In this document: in pieces, positions 8,727 through 18,661 of the stretch
Position numbering within the stretch: the first letter of the stretch is position 1
How the letters are laid out: each line of letters begins with the position of its first letter
Assembly: GCA_035293805.1 (NCBI GenBank)
Contig: DATGMD010000060.1
Location: 333,708 to 397,707 of the forward strand
DNA: 64,000 bases
DNA from: JAJPHF01 sp035293805
GTDB lineage: Bacteria; Chloroflexota; UBA6077; JAJPHF01
Reading direction: 5' to 3'
Program-made: the position numbers and the translations under genes
Notes under the pieces: generated by a model
What the model saw: the letters and a program-made list of their open reading frames with translations, nothing else
Databases searched by the model: none
What the model was told of the DNA's origin: nothing

Positions 8727-9983
8727 ATGCGGCGAGTAACCACCGCGCTCTTCGTGCTGTTCGTGCTGGCGTTCGTCCTGGGCACCGGCTACACGCTGGG
8801 GCTGGCGGCCGGGCGGGGCCAGGGCACGAACGGCCCAGGCGTTGGGCTGGCCAGCCTGGTGCCGTGGGGCGCGTCCCCGGCCGCGGCGGCGAGCGGCACG
8901 CGGTCCGGCACCCCCCCCTCGGTGTCCCCCGAGCTTCAGGAGCAGTTCCAGACGTTCTGGGAGACGTGGTCGCTGCTGGACCACGAGTACTACGATCGCG
9001 GCGCGCTGGACAGCAAGAAACTGACGCGCGGCGCGATCAAGGGCATGCTGGAGGCGCTCGGCGATCCGCACACGGTGTACCTCGACCCGGACATGAGCGA
9101 GGTCAGCGACGCGGAGCTGCGGGGCGGCTTCGAGGGGATCGGCGTCCACGTGGACCTGGTAGACGGGAAGCTGCGGGTGGTGTCGCCGATCGAGGGCTCG
9201 CCGAGCGAGAAGGCGGGCATCCGCGCGGGCGACTACATCGTGCAGGCGGACGGCCAGGACTTGACCGGGCTGTCGCTGCTCCAGGCGGTGAACCTCATCC
9301 GTGGCCCGCGCGGCACGCCGGTGCGCCTGATGGTGCAGCGCGACGGCTGGCCGGCGCCGCGGCCGTTCGACGTGACGCGCTCGGACATCAAGCTGGAGTC
9401 GGTGCGGACGCGGCTGCTCGACGGCGACGTGGCCTACGTCCGGATCAGCACGTTCGCGAGCACGACGGCGCGGGACTTGCGCGAGCCGCTCGACCGGCTG
9501 CTGGCGGCGCGGCCGCAGGGGCTGGTGCTGGACTTGCGCGCGAACCCGGGCGGCTACTTGCAGGCGGCCCTCGAGGTGGCGAGCGAGTTCGTGCCAGACG
9601 GCGTGCTGCTGACGGAGGAGTACGCGGACGGGCGCCGCGAGGTGTTCCGCGCGAAGGAGGGCGGGCGGGCGACGCAGATCCCCGTCGCAGTGCTGGTGGA
9701 CCACGGGAGCGCGAGCGCGGCGGAGATCGTGGCGGGCGCCCTGCACGATCACGGGCGCGGCGTGCTGGTGGGCGAGCGGACGTTCGGCAAGGGAACCGTG
9801 CAGCACGTTCACACGCTAGCCGATCACTCCACGGTGCGGATCACGATTGCCCGCTGGCTGACGCCAAACGAGCAGCCGCTGGACGGCGTGGGCCTGGCGC
9901 CGGACATCGTCGTGGCCGCGGGGAGCGGCAGCACGGACCCCGTGCTCGACCGCGCGGTGCAGTACCTGCGCGGGCAAGACTAG
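8727..9983 (+). CDS. ctpA: S41 family C-terminal processing peptidase
   Basis: Protein of 418 residues with an ATG start. An N-terminal hydrophobic segment (about 6-27) exports or anchors it. A PDZ domain occupies about 130-205 (GGFEGIGVHV, EKAGIRAGDYI). The protease core follows, with LRANPGG in the oxyanion region. The catalytic serine lies in GSASAAE (Ser 330) and the catalytic lysine in RTFGKGT (Lys 355), at the 25-residue spacing known from Tsp. Such serine-lysine proteases cut extracytoplasmic proteins near their C-termini. The gene is divergent from the substrate-binding protein gene and precedes smpB. The symbol is by family only. Confidence 0.9.
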   Translation: MRRVTTALFVLFVLAFVLGTGYTLGLAAGRGQGTNGPGVGLASLVPWGASPAAAASGTRSGTPPSVSPELQEQFQTFWETWSLLDHEYYDRGALDSKKLTRGAIKGMLEALGDPHTVYLDPDMSEVSDAELRGGFEGIGVHVDLVDGKLRVVSPIEGSPSEKAGIRAGDYIVQADGQDLTGLSLLQAVNLIRGPRGTPVRLMVQRDGWPAPRPFDVTRSDIKLESVRTRLLDGDVAYVRISTFASTTARDLREPLDRLLAARPQGLVLDLRANPGGYLQAALEVASEFVPDGVLLTEEYADGRREVFRAKEGGRATQIPVAVLVDHGSASAAEIVAGALHDHGRGVLVGERTFGKGTVQHVHTLADHSTVRITIARWLTPNEQPLDGVGLAPDIVVAAGSGSTDPVLDRAVQYLRGQD

Positions 9984-10045
9984 CGCGCGCGGGAAGCGCG
10001 GCGCGCGGCGGGGCCGGCCGTCTGCCGGGATTGCTCGCCATCGAG

Positions 10046-10059
10046 TATAATTCCAAGTG
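10046..10059 (+). promoter_or_regulatory. -10 element abutting the smpB start (possible leaderless mRNA)
   Basis: TATAAT at 10046-10051 is followed after 5 bases by the GTG start of smpB. Transcription would begin at or next to the start codon. No Shine-Dalgarno sequence and no good -35 hexamer are visible. Confidence 0.45.
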
Positions 10060-10515
10060 TCCGACAAGCAATTCGCCAACAACCGAAAGGCGTTCCACGA
10101 CTACCACATCCTCGAGACGGTCGAGGCCGGGCTGGTGCTGAGCGGCACCGAGGTGAAGTCGGTGCGCGAGGGCCGGATCAGCGTGCGCGAGGCGTACGTC
10201 CGGATCGAGCGCGGCGAGGCGTGGCTGGTGGGAGCGCACATCGCGCACTACGCGCAGGGCAACCGGTACAACCACGAGCCCGTGCGGCCGCGCAAGCTGC
10301 TGCTGCACCGCGACCAGATCGCCCATCTGGCCGGGAAGGTGCAGGAGGGCGGCATGACCCTCGTGCCGCTGCGCGTGTACGACCGGCACGGCTACGTGAA
10401 GATCGAGGTGGGGCTGGCCCGGGGCAAGAAGCTGTGGGACAAGCGGCAGTCGCTCGCGAAGCGGGAGGCGGCGCGCGAAATCGACCGGGCGGTGAAGGAG
10501 CTGACGCGGGCGTAG
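10057..10515 (+). CDS. smpB: SsrA-binding protein SmpB
   Basis: Protein of 152 residues from a GTG start. It binds tmRNA and delivers it to stalled ribosomes for trans-translation. Recognisable SmpB features are NNRKAFHDYHILETVEAGLVL with GTEVKS near the N-terminus, NRYNHEPVRPRKLLLH in the middle, and the basic tail KKLWDKRQSLAKREAAREIDRA, which enters the decoding centre in the known family. Length is standard. The tmRNA gene lies 84 bases downstream, the classical smpB-ssrA pairing. The 5-base gap between TATAAT and the start codon suggests a leaderless message. Confidence 0.97.
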   Translation: MSDKQFANNRKAFHDYHILETVEAGLVLSGTEVKSVREGRISVREAYVRIERGEAWLVGAHIAHYAQGNRYNHEPVRPRKLLLHRDQIAHLAGKVQEGGMTLVPLRVYDRHGYVKIEVGLARGKKLWDKRQSLAKREAAREIDRAVKELTRA

Positions 10516-10516
10516 G

Positions 10517-10591
10517 CCCTCATCCCAGCCCTCTCCCAGGGGCAGCGGGAGCAAAATGCCCTCTTCCTCTGGGAGAGGGCTGCGGTGAGGG
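10517..10591. repeat. Long imperfect inverted repeat between smpB and ssrA
   Basis: Two 22-base arms (10517-10538 and 10570-10591) match as an inverted repeat with 3 mismatches around a 31-base loop. They belong to the CCCTCACCCC-type repeat family also seen at 7266-7342. The structure probably ends smpB transcription and separates it from ssrA. Confidence 0.65.
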
Positions 10592-10599
10592 AACATTGA

Positions 10600-10954
10600 G
10601 GGGACGCAGGGTTTCGACAGGGGAGAACGTCGCGAAATTGCAAGCCGAGGATGCCATCTCCCTCGCTAATCCGGTGGCACGCCAGTAACTGGCACTCCTG
10701 AACTAGCTCTCGCGGCTTAACACCCGCGAGCGTCTGCCCGGCCTCCTCTGATGGGCCGGTAACAGGCGCCACTTAAGTCAGAGTGCGGCGCGCCGGACCG
10801 CCGGCTAGGGCGCGCCAAAGACTTAGCGGGCTGGCTCACGCGCAACCCGTCGATAGGTGGCGCGGGGGCGAGACCAAAGTGTCGACTAAGCTTGTAGTAC
10901 ATTTCCGACCGACTCGCTCTGGACGAGGGGTTCGACTCCCCTCCGTCTCCACCA
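10600..10954 (+). ncRNA. ssrA: Transfer-messenger RNA (tmRNA, SsrA)
   Basis: About 355 nt. The 5' end GGGGACG pairs with the 3' end CGTCTCC before the encoded ACCA (one G-U pair), giving the tRNA-like acceptor stem. The 5' domain motif GTTTCGACAGG and the 3' T-arm with GGTTCGACTCC are both characteristic. A tag reading frame lies at 10691-10720 and pseudoknot-rich sequence follows. It is a one-piece molecule with 5' and 3' ends in normal order. It rescues stalled ribosomes with SmpB, encoded just upstream. Confidence 0.95.
10691..10720 (+). other. tmRNA proteolysis-tag reading frame, GTPELALAA
   Basis: The frame reads GGC ACT CCT GAA CTA GCT CTC GCG GCT TAA, giving G-T-P-E-L-A-L-A-A. The ending ALAA is the usual ClpXP-type degron. 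A Gly resume codon (instead of Ala) is known for tmRNA tags of Dehalococcoides and relatives, which supports a Chloroflexota origin. Confidence 0.8.
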
Positions 10955-10959
10955 GGCTG

Positions 10960-10998
10960 CAGGGCCGGGCGTATTGGCGCCCGGCCCTGTTGTTGTGT
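10960..10998 (+). terminator. Intrinsic terminator of ssrA
   Basis: A perfect 12-bp stem (10960-10971 with 10978-10989), a 6-base loop TATTGG and a T-rich tail TTGTTGTG directly after the tmRNA 3' end. Confidence 0.85.
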
Positions 10999-10999
10999 G

Positions 11000-11005
11000 T
11001 ACAAT
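11000..11005 (+). promoter_or_regulatory. Candidate -10 element of the GT39-like gene
   Basis: TACAAT just after the ssrA terminator and about 50-70 bases upstream of the likely start codons. No convincing -35 is seen at the usual spacing. Confidence 0.35.
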
Positions 11006-11075
11006 CCACCACGCGGCCGCGCCCGGAGCGCGGGGCCGCAGAGCGAGCTGCGTCTTGAGTAACCTCGGCGATACG

Positions 11076-13418
11076 ATGCGCGGCGACCTGGCCGCGGCTC
11101 CGCCTACCGTTCCCGTTGTCTCCACGATTGAGCAGCCGGCGGCCCGACCGGCGACGCTGCGCGAGGTGGCCCGCCGCGTGGGCCCCGGGACGCCCGGCGA
11201 GGCGATCGGCCTGGCGGCGGCCCTGCTCGTGGCCGTGATCGGCCAGCAACTGCTCGGGCAGCGACCGCTGGTCGTGCCGGTGCTGGGCGCCTGCGCGGCG
11301 GCGTTGCTCACCCTGCGCCTGCTCACCCAACCCCGGCGCCCGCCGCCGCTGCGCCGCCCGCCGGTCGCGCCGCTGAGCGGGGATCAGGCACCCGCCGTCG
11401 AAGCGCGGACCGCGCAGGAAGCGCCCGAGTTAGCCGATTCGCTAGCGCCAGAGCGGGTTGGCGGCGCGGCGGGCGATCCCGCGCCGCCAACCGCGGCTAT
11501 CCTGAGTGACGGCCCGACCCTGTCGGATGCAGGAGGGGCGGCCGCGGCCGCGGACCCGGCGGCTACGCGCCTTGTGGCCGCGGCGCGCGTGCCGCGCGCC
11601 GCGGCAAAGGCGGCATCCGTCCCCGACGTGTGGTGGCTACTGGGCGCCACCCCACGCGAACGGTGGCTGCGGGCGGCGCTGCTATTGGGCGTGCTGGTAT
11701 GGGTGCAGATGCGCGGCCGGGCGACGAGCGCGGACTACGGGCCGGTCGTCGCCACCTGGCTGGCGGCCATCGCCGCCGCGGCCGTGGCCGCCGCGCCCTG
11801 GCCGCTGCCCGCACCGCGGCGGTGGGCGGCCGGGCTGCGGGCGCTGCCGCGCACCGACTGGCTGCTGCTCGGCGGCGTGACGCTGGGGGCGCTGCTGCTG
11901 CGCGCCGTCTGGATCAACCACGTCCCCTACGTCTTCGGCGGCGACGAGGGCTCGCAGGCGCTGGCCGCGCTGGACGTGGTGCGGGGCGGGCTGCGCAATC
12001 CGTTCGGCACCGGCTGGTTCGCGCTGCCGACGCTGTATTTCTTCTTGCAGGCCGCGGCGATGGCGGTCGGCGGCGAGACGGTGGGCGGCGTGCGGCTGCT
12101 GAGCGCGGTCGTCGGGGCGCTGGCCGTACTGGTCACCTACCTGCTGGCGCGGCGGCTGTTCGACCGGACGGTGGCGCTCACGGCGGCCGTGCTGCTGGCG
12201 GTGTTCCACTACGCCGTGCTGTACAGCCGCCTGGCGACCGTGCCGATCGCCGACTCACTGCTGATCGTCGCCGCGCTGTACTTCCTCGACCGCGCGCTGG
12301 TGGAACGGCGGCCGCTGGACGCGCTGGCCGCGGGCCTGGCGATCGGACTCGGCGAGTACGCCTCGGCCGTCGCCGCGCGGGTGCTGCCGCTCGTGGGCGT
12401 CGCCTATCTGTTGTACGCGGCGCTGTGGGACGCCGAGCGCCTGGCGCCGTGCCTGCCGCGCCGCGCGGACTGGCGCCATCTGGCGCCGACGGCTGGCTGG
12501 GCCGTGCTAGGCGCGCTGCTGGTGTACCTGCCGCTGCTGGCGCACTACGCCGACTTCCCGACAGAGTACACGGCGCGCGTCGAGCAGGTGAGCATCTTCC
12601 GCAGCGGCTGGCTGGCGCACGAGCAGCAGACGACGGGCCAGGGCGCCGTGGCCCTGGTGGCGCAGCACGTCGCGCACGCCGTGCTGCTGCCGATCACAGC
12701 GGTGCCGAGCGGCTGGTACATGGGCATCACGCCGACGGTCGCCGTGCCGCTGGCGCTCCTGCCGGCGATCGGCCTGATGGTGGTCACGCTGGGCGCGTGG
12801 CGGCGGCGGTATTTCGGGCTGGCGGCGGCCTACTGGAGCATCGCGCTCGTGCTCGGGCTGAGCGACGATCCGGGCCAGCCCCAGCGGTTCGTGATCGTCA
12901 CGTCGGTGATGGCGGTGATTACGGCGCTCGGCCTGTGCGGCCCGCTGCGGCTGGCGGCCTGGCTGGGCGACCTGCCGCCCGCCGTGACGAACACGGCGCT
13001 CGCCGCGGTGCTGCTCGGGCTTGGCGTGTGGAACTTCCAGACGGTGTTCCACAACCCCGATCCGATCGCCTACTACGGCACCGAAAACGGGCTGGTGGCC
13101 ACGGAGCTAGCATACTACCTGCGCGGCCTGGGGCCGGGCACGACGGTGTACCTGTTCGGGGCGCCCCGCATCTACTACCGCAGCTTCGCGACCGTGCCGT
13201 TCATCGCGCCGGGCGCGAACGGCATCGACGTGGAGCAATCCCTGCCTGCGGGCGCCCCGCCGCTGGCCCTCAACGGCCCCACGGTGTTCGCCTTCCTGCC
13301 CGAGCGCACGGGCGAGCTACAGCAGGTCCGCGCATGGTACCCCGACGGCGCCTTGCAGCAGATCCGCTCCCCACAGGACGCGCCGGTCCTCACGCTGTAC
13401 CAGGTGAATGGCTCGTAG
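11076..13418 (+). CDS. GT39-like membrane glycosyltransferase (PMT/ArnT superfamily)
   Basis: About 780 residues from the ATG at 11076; a TTG at 11055 is an alternative and neither has a strong ribosome site. A Pro/Ala-rich cytoplasmic N-terminal region with two helices (about 40-85) precedes the catalytic unit. That unit has about ten or more membrane helices. The first large external loop carries FGGDEGSQ (Asp 290-Glu 291), the acidic pair that acts as catalytic base in GT-C enzymes of the ArnT/PMT type. Such enzymes transfer sugars from lipid-phosphate donors outside the membrane. Acceptor and sugar cannot be read. The gene stands alone between ssrA and the Uma2 gene. Confidence 0.8.
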   Translation: MRGDLAAAPPTVPVVSTIEQPAARPATLREVARRVGPGTPGEAIGLAAALLVAVIGQQLLGQRPLVVPVLGACAAALLTLRLLTQPRRPPPLRRPPVAPLSGDQAPAVEARTAQEAPELADSLAPERVGGAAGDPAPPTAAILSDGPTLSDAGGAAAAADPAATRLVAAARVPRAAAKAASVPDVWWLLGATPRERWLRAALLLGVLVWVQMRGRATSADYGPVVATWLAAIAAAAVAAAPWPLPAPRRWAAGLRALPRTDWLLLGGVTLGALLLRAVWINHVPYVFGGDEGSQALAALDVVRGGLRNPFGTGWFALPTLYFFLQAAAMAVGGETVGGVRLLSAVVGALAVLVTYLLARRLFDRTVALTAAVLLAVFHYAVLYSRLATVPIADSLLIVAALYFLDRALVERRPLDALAAGLAIGLGEYASAVAARVLPLVGVAYLLYAALWDAERLAPCLPRRADWRHLAPTAGWAVLGALLVYLPLLAHYADFPTEYTARVEQVSIFRSGWLAHEQQTTGQGAVALVAQHVAHAVLLPITAVPSGWYMGITPTVAVPLALLPAIGLMVVTLGAWRRRYFGLAAAYWSIALVLGLSDDPGQPQRFVIVTSVMAVITALGLCGPLRLAAWLGDLPPAVTNTALAAVLLGLGVWNFQTVFHNPDPIAYYGTENGLVATELAYYLRGLGPGTTVYLFGAPRIYYRSFATVPFIAPGANGIDVEQSLPAGAPPLALNGPTVFAFLPERTGELQQVRAWYPDGALQQIRSPQDAPVLTLYQVNGS

Positions 13419-13454
13419 CGCGGCCCCATGCTCTCTCCGCGGGCGTGGCGCACC

Positions 13455-13460
13455 TATAAT
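13455..13460 (+). promoter_or_regulatory. Candidate -10 element of the Uma2-like gene
   Basis: TATAAT 20 bases before the start codon, with AGGAGGG between them. This gives a very short leader that still carries a ribosome binding site. Confidence 0.45.
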
Positions 13461-13480
13461 GGCGGCAGGAGGGCACGACG

Positions 13481-14029
13481 ATGGTAGCGCACGGCGTCCG
13501 CTTCAAGGCCGAGGACATCTGGGACGCGCCGGAGGACGGCAACGTCTACGAGGTTATCGACGGGGAGCTGTACGTGACAACGGCACCCGCCTGGCGCCAT
13601 CAGCGCGCGCTCAATCGGCTCAATGCGCCAATCGCCCACTCCGTCTTCACGCGCGGGCTGGGCGAGGTGGTGACGGCGCCTACCGGCGTTGTGCTAGAGG
13701 GCGGCTCGGGCGTCGAGCCGGACCTGCTGTTCCTCTCGCGCGAGCGGCTGCACCTGATTAGCGAGCGGGGCGTCGAGGGCCCGCCCGACCTGGTGGTCGA
13801 GGTGCTCTCCCCGAGCACCGAGGCGCGCGACCGCGGCATCAAGATGCGCCGCTACGCGGCGTCTGGCGTCCCGCACTACTGGCTGGTGGACCTGGACGCG
13901 CCCGCGCTCGAAGCGTACCGGCTGGGCGCGGAGGGTTACGAGCTGGTCGGTCGCCACGGCCCGGGCAGCCTCTTCCGCCCGGCGCTGTTCCCCGGCCTGG
14001 AGATTCCCCTCGACGACCTCTGGTCCTGA
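13481..14029 (+). CDS. Uma2 family (DUF820) nuclease-fold protein
   Basis: Protein of 182 residues with an ATG start and AGGAGGG upstream. Uma2 proteins have a PD-(D/E)XK restriction-endonuclease-like fold. Here the key elements are YEVIDGELYV near residue 25, GSGVEPDLLFLS (Asp 81), DLVVEVLSPST (Glu 107) and IKMRRYAASGVPHYWLVD, the family hallmark. They are greatly expanded in Chloroflexota and Cyanobacteria, and no biological role is established. The stop codon abuts the stop codon of convergent mutL with no gap. Confidence 0.93.
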   Translation: MVAHGVRFKAEDIWDAPEDGNVYEVIDGELYVTTAPAWRHQRALNRLNAPIAHSVFTRGLGEVVTAPTGVVLEGGSGVEPDLLFLSRERLHLISERGVEGPPDLVVEVLSPSTEARDRGIKMRRYAASGVPHYWLVDLDAPALEAYRLGAEGYELVGRHGPGSLFRPALFPGLEIPLDDLWS

Positions 14030-15865
14030 TCAGCGGCGGCCGAACTCACGTTCGAGCTGGCCGTGGGTGAGGAGCACGGCGGTGGGGCGGCCGTGCGCGC
14101 AGGTGCGGCCTAGCTCGGCCTCGTCGAGCTGTTCGAGCAGCGCGCGCATCTCCTCGTGCGAGAGGAGCTGGCCGGCCTTCACGGCGGTCTTGCAGGCCAG
14201 CAGCAGGGACAGGCGCTCGCGCCAGTCGGCGGCGTCGGGGTCGTCGGCGGCGTGGGCCGCGCCGCGCTCGGTGGCCTCGGCGGCGAGCGCCTCGAACGTC
14301 TCCTGCAGCACGCGGGCGATGGTCGTCGGCTTGAGGGCGGCCGGGATGGCGCGCAGCAGCAGCGTGCGCGGGCCGAAGTCCTCGACGACGAAGCCCAGCT
14401 CGCCCAGGTCGGCGCCGCGGTCGCGCAGCGCCTCGGCCTGGGCGGGGCTCAGCTCCACGCTCTGCGGCTCCAACAGGTACTGGATGCGGTCGCGGCGGGC
14501 GGCGTTTCGGCGCAGCTGCTCCAGTAGCACCCGCTCGTGGGCCGCGTGCTGGTCCACCAGGTAGAGGCCGGCGTCGCCCTCCGCCGTGATGTAGGTCATC
14601 GCGACCTGCCCCAGCACCCGCAGCTGCGCCAGGCGCGGCGAGGTGCTGAGTGCTGCGTGCGGAGTGCTGAGTGAGTCAGTCGCGGCGAGGTCGGCGGCGT
14701 CCCAGAGGCCGCGGGGCTGAGCGTCGTCGGGCGCGGCGGGGACGGCGAGGGGGCCGTGGGCGGCAGGGGCCAGCGGCGGGGCGGGGGCGGCGCGACCGGC
14801 GCCGGCGAGCAGCGGCACGCCGGCGGCCTCGGCGACGACGGCGCGCACGGCCCGCTGGAGCGCGGCGAACACCGCGCGCTCGCGCAGGAAGCGCACCTCT
14901 TGCTTGGTGGGATGGACGTTCACGTCCACCTCGTCGGGCGGCACGTCGATCCAGAGGAGCGCCAGCGGGTGGCGCCCGACCGGCAGTAGCGTGTGGTACG
15001 CCTCCTCGACGGCGTAGAGCAGCGTGCGGCTGTAGACCACACGGCCGTTCACGAACAGCGTCAGCCCGCCGCGCGTGCCGCGGTGCAGGGCCGGCGGGCT
15101 GACGTAGCCGCGGACGAGTGCTGGGGGCTGAGCGCCGAGTGCTGAGTGCTGAGTGCTGAGCGCATCGTTGACTCCTCCGGTCTGGGGAGGCTCCGGTAGC
15201 GCGAGCATGGCGCGGGCGGCGGCGGGGCCGTAGACGGCGGCGAGGGCCTCGCGGGCGTCGCCGCGGCCGGGAGTGCTGAGGACGGGGCGGCCATCCACGC
15301 GCAGGTCGAAGCGCACGTCGGGCCGGCCGAGGGCGAGCTGGGTGACGACGTGGGCGACGTGGCCGGCCTCGGTGCTGCGCGCCTTCAGGAACTTGCGGCG
15401 GGCGGGCAGCTGGCCGAAGAGGCGCTCCACCGTGATCGTGGTGCCGGGCGCGCGCGCCGCGGCGCGCTGCTCGACGACCGCGCCGTAGGCCAGGCGCAGC
15501 AGCGTGGCGGCGGGCGCGTCGGCCGGGCGGGTGAGGAAGCTCACCTCGGCGACGGCGGCGATGCTGGGCAGCGCCTCGCCGCGGAAGCCGAGGGTGGTCA
15601 GGCGGTCGAGGTCGGCGAGGTCGGCGAGCTTGCTGGTGGCGTGCCGCGCGAAGGCGAGGGGCACCTCGGCGGCGGGCACGCCCGCGCCGTCGTCGGCCAC
15701 GCGCAGCAGCTCGACGCCGCCGCCCGCGACCTCCACGCTGACGCTGCGCGCGCCGGCGTCGAGAGCGTTCTCCAGCAGCTCCTTGGCGACGGAGGCGGGG
15801 CGCTCGACCACCTCGCCGGCGGCGATGCGGGCGGCGACGGTCAGCGGCAGGACGCGGATCGGCAT
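14030..15865 (-). CDS. mutL: DNA mismatch repair protein MutL
   Basis: Protein of 611 residues; the ATG at 15865 gives the classical start MPIRVLPLTVAARIAAGEV. GHKL ATPase motifs are intact: KELLENALDAG, DDGAGV and TLGFRGEAL, with the transducer domain to about residue 330. The C-terminal domain has DQHAAHERVLLE, which fits the metal-dependent endonuclease motif DQHA(X)2E(X)4E, and ACKTAVKAGQLL. It should therefore nick the new strand as MutL does in mutH-less bacteria. Two tqhsals-type insertions are present, one within the transducer domain (after LPEPPQTGGVN) and one in the interdomain linker (before SPRLAQLRVLG). mutS is not in the window. Confidence 0.96.
   Translation of the reverse strand: MPIRVLPLTVAARIAAGEVVERPASVAKELLENALDAGARSVSVEVAGGGVELLRVADDGAGVPAAEVPLAFARHATSKLADLADLDRLTTLGFRGEALPSIAAVAEVSFLTRPADAPAATLLRLAYGAVVEQRAAARAPGTTITVERLFGQLPARRKFLKARSTEAGHVAHVVTQLALGRPDVRFDLRVDGRPVLSTPGRGDAREALAAVYGPAAARAMLALPEPPQTGGVNDALSTQHSALGAQPPALVRGYVSPPALHRGTRGGLTLFVNGRVVYSRTLLYAVEEAYHTLLPVGRHPLALLWIDVPPDEVDVNVHPTKQEVRFLRERAVFAALQRAVRAVVAEAAGVPLLAGAGRAAPAPPLAPAAHGPLAVPAAPDDAQPRGLWDAADLAATDSLSTPHAALSTSPRLAQLRVLGQVAMTYITAEGDAGLYLVDQHAAHERVLLEQLRRNAARRDRIQYLLEPQSVELSPAQAEALRDRGADLGELGFVVEDFGPRTLLLRAIPAALKPTTIARVLQETFEALAAEATERGAAHAADDPDAADWRERLSLLLACKTAVKAGQLLSHEEMRALLEQLDEAELGRTCAHGRPTAVLLTHGQLEREFGRR
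14641..14672. repeat. tqhsals-type repeat in the mutL linker
   Basis: Units of the GTGCTGAGTGCTG type, read in frame on the minus strand as SLSTPHAALST in the MutL interdomain linker. Confidence 0.75.
15117..15163. repeat. tqhsals-type repeat in the mutL transducer domain
   Basis: Several tandem GAGTGCTGA units, read in frame on the minus strand as ALSTQHSALGAQ inside the N-terminal half of MutL. Confidence 0.75.
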
Positions 15866-15925
15866 GGCGGGCGCTCCCGGTCGCGGCGCGTGACGCGCTC
15901 GGAGGCTGCCCACCGCCGCGCGGCC

Positions 15926-15931
15926 ATTGTA
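15926..15931 (-). promoter_or_regulatory. Candidate -10 element of mutL
   Basis: TACAAT on the minus strand about 60 bases upstream of the mutL start. No strong -35 hexamer is seen. Confidence 0.35.
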
Positions 15932-16007
15932 GCACGGCTGTTCGGGCCGAGGCGCAGGCTGTGGCGCGGCTGCAACCCCGCCTAGTCGTGCCGGCGAACT
16001 CGCCGAA

Positions 16008-17693
<1,686 letters not shown>

Positions 17694-17882
17694 GCGCTCC
17701 AGGGCTCCTTTCGGGCTGCGGGACTGGGCAACAGGCGGGCGCGGCACGCGGCGCCCGTGGACCGGCGGGGTCGGGTCCGAGCACGACCCGGCACGCAGCG
17801 TCCTCATACCGGCCCCGCGGCGGCCGGCAGGGCGCTGCCAGCGGCGCCCCCACAGCGGCCGGGCGGGTCTACGCGCGGCGGG

Positions 17883-18347
17883 TCAGACGGCGGCCGCGGG
17901 CAGCGGCTCGGCCGTGCGCTCGGCGGCGGCGGCCAGCGCCTCCAGCGCCGCGGCCACCTGAGCGCGGCTGAGCGGCGCCGTATCGAGGGCGGCGACGACC
18001 GCGGCGAAGCGCTCGCGGCGGGCCACGACGAGCTGCTCGACGGCGGCGCGGCCGCGCGGCGTGGGCACGAGCCAGGTGACGCGGCGGTCGTGCGGGTCCT
18101 CCTCCCGGCGGACGTAGCCCTCGCCGACGAGCCGGTCCACGAGCTGCGAGACGGCCGACGGACCGATGCTCATGGCCTGTGCGACCTCGCGCCCGCTGGC
18201 GCGGCCCCGGGCGTGGAGCAGCGCCAGCGCCTTGAGCTGCGCCATCGTCAGCTCGGTCTCCACCCACGACTCGGTGAGCAGCGGGCACAGCGCCCGCATG
18301 AGCCGCGCGAACGCGGCCCCGACCGGCTCGGGCTCGCTCGGCGTCAC
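17883..18347 (-). CDS. MarR family transcriptional regulator
   Basis: Protein of 154 residues from a GTG at 18347 with GGAGG just upstream; longer upstream extensions look non-coding. The winged-helix core is clear: MAQLKALALLHARG, a recognition region SIGPSAVSQLVDRLVGEGYV, and the wing REEDPHDRRVTWLVPTPRGRAAVEQL with the conserved D-x-R-D/R. It should repress itself and the downstream MFS pump and release DNA on binding a ligand. A candidate operator is the TAAAC/GTTTA inverted repeat at 18384-18403. Confidence 0.92.
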   Translation of the reverse strand: MTPSEPEPVGAAFARLMRALCPLLTESWVETELTMAQLKALALLHARGRASGREVAQAMSIGPSAVSQLVDRLVGEGYVRREEDPHDRRVTWLVPTPRGRAAVEQLVVARRERFAAVVAALDTAPLSRAQVAAALEALAAAAERTAEPLPAAAV

Positions 18348-18661
18348 GGCGCCTCCAGTCTGGTAGCGGCCACGCCCATCACTTAAACGACCTGCACAGT
18401 TTAGCGAACGTGAACGATCCGTCACAAGCGCGCGAACGTCACAATCGCATGGAACCGAGGAGGAGCCCACAAGGCGATGGGGCACGAGTCCCCGCCCGGC
18501 GACTGGGCGGCGGGCGGGGGGCTGGGAGAAGGGTACTCGGGCCGGGAGGACGGCGGGACGTTCGGGCAGGGCGGGGCGGGCGGTTCGTCCTATCGAAGCG
18601 CGGGCGGCCGGCCGTACACTGGCTGCGTGAGACGGGCTAGCGGCTCGCAGGGAGGGCGCCG
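18348..18661. other. Divergent intergenic region marR / flbD
   Basis: About 314 bases between marR (leftward) and the flagellar operon (rightward). It holds the inverted repeat TAAAC-N10-GTTTA (18384-18403) near the marR start. A possible -10 element TACACT (18615-18620) lies about 45 bases before flbD. Short frames here (for example 18477-18665) are Gly-rich and look non-coding. Confidence 0.45.
18384..18403. promoter_or_regulatory. Candidate MarR operator
   Basis: Perfect inverted repeat TAAAC-N10-GTTTA, AT-rich in a GC-rich surrounding, 37 bases upstream of the marR start. The half-site length and position fit autoregulation. Confidence 0.35.

Noticed and set aside
10221..10688. Frame entering the tmRNA and ending ANPVARQ as a candidate tag
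   Set aside because: The ending does not resemble any ssrA degron. The frame ending ELALAA-stop aligns with known tags and follows the conserved TAACTGGC context.
10921..10954. Possible separate tRNA gene (GGTTCGACTCC, ACCA end)
   Set aside because: It is the 3' part of tmRNA, pairing with the 5' end at 10600; no anticodon arm precedes it.
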